Assembly: GCF_947496195.1 (NCBI RefSeq)
Contig: NZ_CANMBY010000002.1
Span: 372,001-436,000, forward strand
Reading direction: 5' to 3'
Length of the DNA stretch: 64,000 nt
Source: an uncultured Polaribacter sp.
GTDB taxonomy: Bacteria > Bacteroidota > Bacteroidia > Flavobacteriales > Flavobacteriaceae
Part shown: positions 60,813 to 64,000 of the stretch, piece by piece
Numbering within the stretch: position 1 is the first letter of the stretch
Layout of the letters: each line of letters opens with the position of its first letter
Position numbers and translations under genes: made by a program
The notes under the pieces: generated by a model
Told to the model about the DNA's origin: nothing
Seen by the model: only the letters and a program-made list of their open reading frames with translations
The model's database searches: none

Positions 60813-61349
60813 ATGACTTTAGAACAACTAAAATACCCAATAGGAAAAGCTCTAATTCCAGAAAATATTACCAAAAAAAATATAGAAGTTTGGATTTCTG
60901 ATATTGAACGATTTCCTCAAGAAATAGAATTTTTGGTAAAACAGTTATCAGAAAAACAATTAGATACTCCTTATAGAGAAAATGGATGGACTATAAGGCA
61001 AGTAATTCATCATTGTTATGATAGTCATACAAATTCTTATATAAGGTTTAAATGGACCTTAACAGAAGATACACCCATAATAAAAGCGTATTTTGAAGAC
61101 AGATGGGCTGAGATTTTCGACTCTAAATCTGCTCCTATTTCATTGTCTTTAGATGGATTAAAAGCGCTACATAGTAAGTGGGTTTATTTATTAAAAAACA
61201 TACCTGAAAAAGATTTAGAGAAAAGTTTTATACATCCAGAAACTAAAGCTAAAGTTTCTTTAAAAGAAAATATTGGAATTTATGCTTGGCATTGCCAGCA
61301 TCATTATGCACATATAGAGCAATTAATGATTCGTAAAAACTGGAAGTAA
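60813..61349 (+). CDS. YfiT-type DinB-fold metal-dependent hydrolase or transferase
   Basis: A 178-aa four-helix bundle protein of the YfiT/DinB group (bacillithiol S-transferase-like). Landmarks are L-K-Y-P-I-G-K, N-G-W-T-I-R-Q-V-I-H-H at 57-67, whose His66/67 carry the metal, and the late W-H-C-Q-H-H-Y-A-H-I near 158-168 with the remaining ligands. The family acts on thiol conjugates in detoxification. It is 6 bases after the TPR lipoprotein gene and 53 bases before the Mpo1-like gene. Confidence 0.87.
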   Translation: MTLEQLKYPIGKALIPENITKKNIEVWISDIERFPQEIEFLVKQLSEKQLDTPYRENGWTIRQVIHHCYDSHTNSYIRFKWTLTEDTPIIKAYFEDRWAEIFDSKSAPISLSLDGLKALHSKWVYLLKNIPEKDLEKSFIHPETKAKVSLKENIGIYAWHCQHHYAHIEQLMIRKNWK

Positions 61350-61402
61350 CTTCTTATTAATATTTCAATTATTTTTATCTTTATGTTTTATACTTTTAAA
61401 AC

Positions 61403-61870
61403 ATGAAAACTGCTCAAGAATATTTTGATGAATATGCTGTTAGTCATCAAAATGAAACCAACCAAACTATTCATTACATCTGTGTACCATTAATTTTTTT
61501 TAGTGTTATTGGTTTATTGATGTCTATACCAACAACTCTATTAGAAAATACTTTTGGTTTATACAATCCTTTATTAGAAAACTGGGCAGTTGTTGTAGGC
61601 GTAATCATTTCTATTTTTTACTTACGTCTTGGTTTTTGGTATTTTACAGAAATGCTGTTTGTTATTTTAGTATCAATTATTGGTAATTTTTGGCTTGGCA
61701 ATACTGTTAATTTACTTTATGCTTCTTTAATAATTTTTATTTTAGCTTGGATTGGTCAATTTTATGGCCATAAAATAGAAGGTGCTAAACCCTCATTTTT
61801 AAAAGATTTAGAGTTTTTATTAATTGGTCCTTTATGGGTAATTCAAAAACTAAACAAGAAAAAAAATTAA
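61403..61870 (+). CDS. Mpo1-like (DUF962) membrane protein
   Basis: A 155-aa polytopic membrane protein. It opens Y-F-D-E-Y-A-V-S-H-Q-N-x-x-N-Q-x-I-H-Y, the histidine-bearing start of the Mpo1/DUF962 family, and later has G-Q-F-Y-G-H-K-I-E-G-A-K-P. Four hydrophobic helices. Yeast Mpo1 is an Fe(II)-dependent dioxygenase that shortens 2-hydroxy fatty acids. The conserved His residues are all present, so a similar activity on lipids of the bacterium is possible. It is followed after 3 bases by a CsaA-like gene. Confidence 0.88.
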   Translation: MKTAQEYFDEYAVSHQNETNQTIHYICVPLIFFSVIGLLMSIPTTLLENTFGLYNPLLENWAVVVGVIISIFYLRLGFWYFTEMLFVILVSIIGNFWLGNTVNLLYASLIIFILAWIGQFYGHKIEGAKPSFLKDLEFLLIGPLWVIQKLNKKKN

Positions 61871-61873
61871 ACT

Positions 61874-62212
61874 ATGAAAGAAGAAATATCTTTCGAAGAT
61901 TTTTTAAAAGTTGATATTAGAATAGGCACTATAATTGAAGTCAATGATTTTCCGAAAGCAAAAAAGCCAGCCTATCAACTGAAAATTGATTTTGGTGATT
62001 TAGGCATAAAAAAATCAAGTGCTCAAATTACAGACTTGTATACCAAAGAACAACTACAAAATAAACAAGTATCTGCTATTGTAAATTTTAAGCCTAGGCA
62101 AATTGCAAATTTTTTAAGTGAAGTCTTAGTTCTTGGAGTTTATAATATTGAAGGTAAAGTCGTCTTATTAAAAGCTTCAAAAAAAATTAAAAATGGAGAA
62201 CAGATTAGCTAA
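61874..62212 (+). CDS. CsaA-like tRNA-binding domain protein
   Basis: A 112-aa stand-alone OB-fold tRNA-binding protein, homologous to the C-terminal domain of methionyl-tRNA synthetase and to CsaA (chaperone-like, dimeric). F-L-K-V-D-I-R-I-G-T-I-I at about 10-21 is the family N-terminus, and V-N-F-K-P-R-Q-I-A-N-F near 72-82 its other hallmark. It has a natural ATG, starts 3 bases after the Mpo1-like gene and is likely co-transcribed with it. Confidence 0.9.
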   Translation: MKEEISFEDFLKVDIRIGTIIEVNDFPKAKKPAYQLKIDFGDLGIKKSSAQITDLYTKEQLQNKQVSAIVNFKPRQIANFLSEVLVLGVYNIEGKVVLLKASKKIKNGEQIS

Positions 62213-62233
62213 TCATAATTCTTAATAAATAAA

Positions 62234-62392
62234 TTATCTATTAGGGTTATTTAAAATTACTAAGGCTCCAATAACTCCTGGAATCCATCCACAAAGGGTT
62301 AACAAAAATATGATAAAAAAAGAACCACATCCTTTATCTATGACAGAAAGTGGAGGAAAAATTATAGCAAACAAAACTCTAAAAAAACTCAT
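62234..62392 (-). CDS. YqaE/Pmp3-family small membrane protein (52 aa)
   Basis: A 52-aa proteolipid not present as a longer reading frame: ATG at 62392 and stop at 62234. The sequence M-S-F-F-R-V-L-F-A-I-I-F-P-P-L-S-V has the first hydrophobic helix and the family P-P-L motif. It continues with D-K-G-C-G and a second helix F-F-I-I-F-L-L-T-L-C-G-W-I-P-G-V-I-G-A, ending L-N-N-P-N-R. Both helices, the G-C-G-x-x-F-x-x-x-x-L-L-T-L-x-G-x-I-P-G signature and the size match YqaE/Pmp3, which affects membrane potential and salt or cold tolerance. Confidence 0.88.
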   Translation of the reverse strand: MSFFRVLFAIIFPPLSVIDKGCGSFFIIFLLTLCGWIPGVIGALVILNNPNR

Positions 62393-62460
62393 TTATAATT
62401 ATATTAATCTATAAATAAGACGTTCTTCATTTAATTTTGTTACAAAACTTAAATACATAA

Positions 62461-62502
62461 AAAAGCCACAAAAATCTAAAATTAGAATTTTATGGCTTTT
62501 TA
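62461..62502 (-). terminator. Possible intrinsic terminator of the M14-like peptidase gene
   Basis: AAAAAGCCA (62461-62469) pairs with TGGCTTTTT (62494-62502), with a 24-base AT-rich loop that can form a second short hairpin. On the minus strand it ends in T-rich sequence, 18 bases after the stop codon. Confidence 0.5.
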
Positions 62503-62519
62503 ATTTTTTCTAGATATGT

Positions 62520-64000
62520 CTACATTTTATCACCAAAGAAAATAGTATTCATTAGCAACTTATTTGTCCCATACCAAAATGCTCTAAAATTTGTGTTGTC
62601 TGTAAAAACTGCAACTCTACCTCTACCAAAACGTTGTACTTTAAAAGGTACTGTATTCGGAATTACTTTAGCGTTTTCTTTAGAAATATAACCACTTAAT
62701 AATGGCTTAGACGTATATTGAATTGGGTTATTATAACTATTCTTATCAGCCTTCAAAAACATTGTAGAATTTCTAAACAATGCTAATTTATCATTCTTAT
62801 AACCAAAATTTACTGGATGAGAACGATCTAAATTTGCTTCAAATATTGCACCTCCAATTACTTGAGCACCAGACTGTAAAGAACGTTCTTCAAATGAAAC
62901 ATCTTTAATTGAGTCTCTTTTAGCTCTTTCAAAATTTAAACTTATCATGTTATTACTAGATAACCATCTTGCTGTATTTTTATACCCAACTAAAACTCCA
63001 CCATTTCTTACCCAAGTCTTTAATTTTTCAACAGCAGCTTTTTCTAAACCACTGCTAGGAATTATAATATGAGTATATTTTGCAATATCAACTCTATTAA
63101 AATAACGCGTATCTAATCTTGTTAAATGCATGTCAAATCGTTGATCAAATAAATGCCAAATTTCACCTGAATCATTACCAGCAACTCCATCACCAACTAA
63201 CATAGCTACTTTTGGAGTAGTAATTGCTCTAAAATTATTACTTCCTAAATCAATACCCTCATTTAAACCTGTGGTTACTCCATAAATTTTAGTTGCGCTT
63301 TCTTTGGCTACAATACTTAAGAAGTTATACATTTCATCATCAGATAATTTTTGATTTTGAACAGGAATAAAAATAGTACCATAATCATAAGACTTTCCTC
63401 CATTTTTAAAGTTTTTCATAGATACTTTAGCACGTAAACCTTTTTGCAAAATGGCATTTAAAGCTTTTGGAGCATAATATTCGTTCCAAGGCATTAAGTA
63501 CCCATAATTACTTTTGAAAGAAACTCCTGCAGTTGGCATTTCTAATTTATCTATTTCTTCACCTGCTTTAGAAAGCGAAATATTTTCTGCATAATCTACT
63601 CCAAATGCATGATTAAAAGTCCAAGCAGAAACATCATAAAACAAACTATCTTTAAACGTAGTTCTTACATCAAACATCGCTTTTACCAAACGTTGATTTT
63701 TCTGATTCATAGGCACAACATAACTATATCCTTTTTTAAAGTTTTTTCCATTTTGAGTAAAATCAGACTTTAGGTCATGAATTTTTACTTGATGTCTTTT
63801 TAAAACTTCTGCTAAATGATATGTTTTTGCAGCATCTTTTTCATCACCAAAAACGATAGCTTTATTACTTCCTGTGTTTCTAGATTCTTCATAAAAATCT
63901 TGTTGATATTTTAAAAGCTTTTCTCTCATGCTTTTTGCTGCTTCTAGAGTAGAAAAAGCGGCTGTAACTTGATTACGAATTGTAAACGGAAAAGTTAATA
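62520..64000 (-). CDS. Zinc carboxypeptidase (M14)-like protein, C-terminal part (cut by window edge)
   Basis: Carboxyl-terminal 493 codons of a larger exported peptidase. The frame stays open up to base 64000; the first in-frame ATG (63929) is internal, preceded by F-P-F-T-I-R-N-Q-V-T-A-A. Visible here are the accessory domains that follow the catalytic domain in large Bacteroidota M14-type proteins: V-G-Y-K-N-T-A-R-W-L at about 314 of the visible part, the GATase-like strand pattern (T-H-I-I-I-P-S-S-G-L, W-V-R-N-G-G-V-L-V-G-Y) and F-G-R-G-R-V-A-V-F-T-D-N-T-N-F-R near the end. The zinc motif itself is outside the window, so catalytic state cannot be judged. Confidence 0.8.
   Translation of the reverse strand, partial: LTFPFTIRNQVTAAFSTLEAAKSMREKLLKYQQDFYEESRNTGSNKAIVFGDEKDAAKTYHLAEVLKRHQVKIHDLKSDFTQNGKNFKKGYSYVVPMNQKNQRLVKAMFDVRTTFKDSLFYDVSAWTFNHAFGVDYAENISLSKAGEEIDKLEMPTAGVSFKSNYGYLMPWNEYYAPKALNAILQKGLRAKVSMKNFKNGGKSYDYGTIFIPVQNQKLSDDEMYNFLSIVAKESATKIYGVTTGLNEGIDLGSNNFRAITTPKVAMLVGDGVAGNDSGEIWHLFDQRFDMHLTRLDTRYFNRVDIAKYTHIIIPSSGLEKAAVEKLKTWVRNGGVLVGYKNTARWLSSNNMISLNFERAKRDSIKDVSFEERSLQSGAQVIGGAIFEANLDRSHPVNFGYKNDKLALFRNSTMFLKADKNSYNNPIQYTSKPLLSGYISKENAKVIPNTVPFKVQRFGRGRVAVFTDNTNFRAFWYGTNKLLMNTIFFGDKM

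Noticed and set aside
1..64000. tRNA, rRNA, CRISPR, IS element or prophage signatures
   Set aside because: Reading the intergenic regions gave no cloverleaf-like segment with a TTC loop, no regular repeat-spacer array and no transposase, integrase or phage structural gene. A tRNAscan and an IS search would be needed to be certain.

Overview
The window is a low-GC, gene-dense chromosomal segment from a member of Bacteroidota, most likely a marine Flavobacteriaceae (Polaribacter- or Tenacibaculum-like; the genus is an inference). The evidence is: two proteins ending in the gliding-motility/type IX secretion type B C-terminal domain (CTD), lipoproteins with the Bacteroidota C-S-S-S-D-D export signal, DUF5916 and BatA-domain proteins, TTG-N20/21-TAnnTTTG promoters instead of sigma70 -35/-10 boxes, A-rich rather than Shine-Dalgarno leaders, and AT-biased codon use throughout. 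I saw no tRNA or rRNA gene, CRISPR array, insertion sequence or prophage. Both edge genes are cut by the window.

Layout. 1-9.1 kb: the end of an ABC-2 permease, then two large T9SS-exported surface proteins in one operon. 9.1-20 kb: housekeeping and envelope genes (uvrB, an M28 peptidase lipoprotein, sucC, a DUF5916 outer-membrane protein, a LolD-like ATPase, a CPBP protease, a TIGR02757 protein). 20-25.7 kb: S10 carboxypeptidase, BatA-domain protein, a dihydroorotase homologue lacking its metal-binding HxH, a Tic20/DUF4870 membrane protein and an esterase. 25.7-29.8 kb (minus): a compact operon of coiled-coil protein, longin/roadblock-like protein, Ras-like small GTPase and soluble hybrid histidine kinase, followed by a DUF481 protein. 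29.8-37.5 kb: an MBL hydrolase, a conserved 483-aa protein, an ECF sigma/anti-sigma/CpxP-like operon, small conserved proteins, a HAD phosphatase, kdsB, manA and two very small genes. 37.6-40.6 kb: three tandem paralogous secreted proteins of unknown function. 40.6-46.6 kb: queD, idi, a lipoprotein cyclophilin, prfC, a repeat-built surface protein and a cyclophilin-FKBP fusion. 46.7-53.6 kb: four tandem paralogous membrane hybrid histidine kinases. 53.6-58.3 kb (minus): a leuC-leuD-synthase-leuB operon whose synthase looks more like citramalate synthase than isopropylmalate synthase. 58.6-64 kb: small stress, lipid and envelope genes, including an overlooked 52-aa YqaE/Pmp3 protein, and the C-terminal part of an M14-type peptidase.

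How the genes fit together. Most of the window is ordinary core genome arranged in short operons separated by intrinsic terminators. The parts least explained by known biology are the small-GTPase signalling operon (26.5-29.8 kb), the triplicated secreted family (37.6-40.6 kb) and the four-kinase array (46.7-53.6 kb). The GTPase operon combines a GTP switch with a Thr in place of the catalytic Gln, a longin-type partner that could be its regulator, a coiled-coil scaffold and a phosphorelay output. The kinase array has four near-identical signalling cores behind divergent membrane sensors, and no transcription factor encoded next to it.
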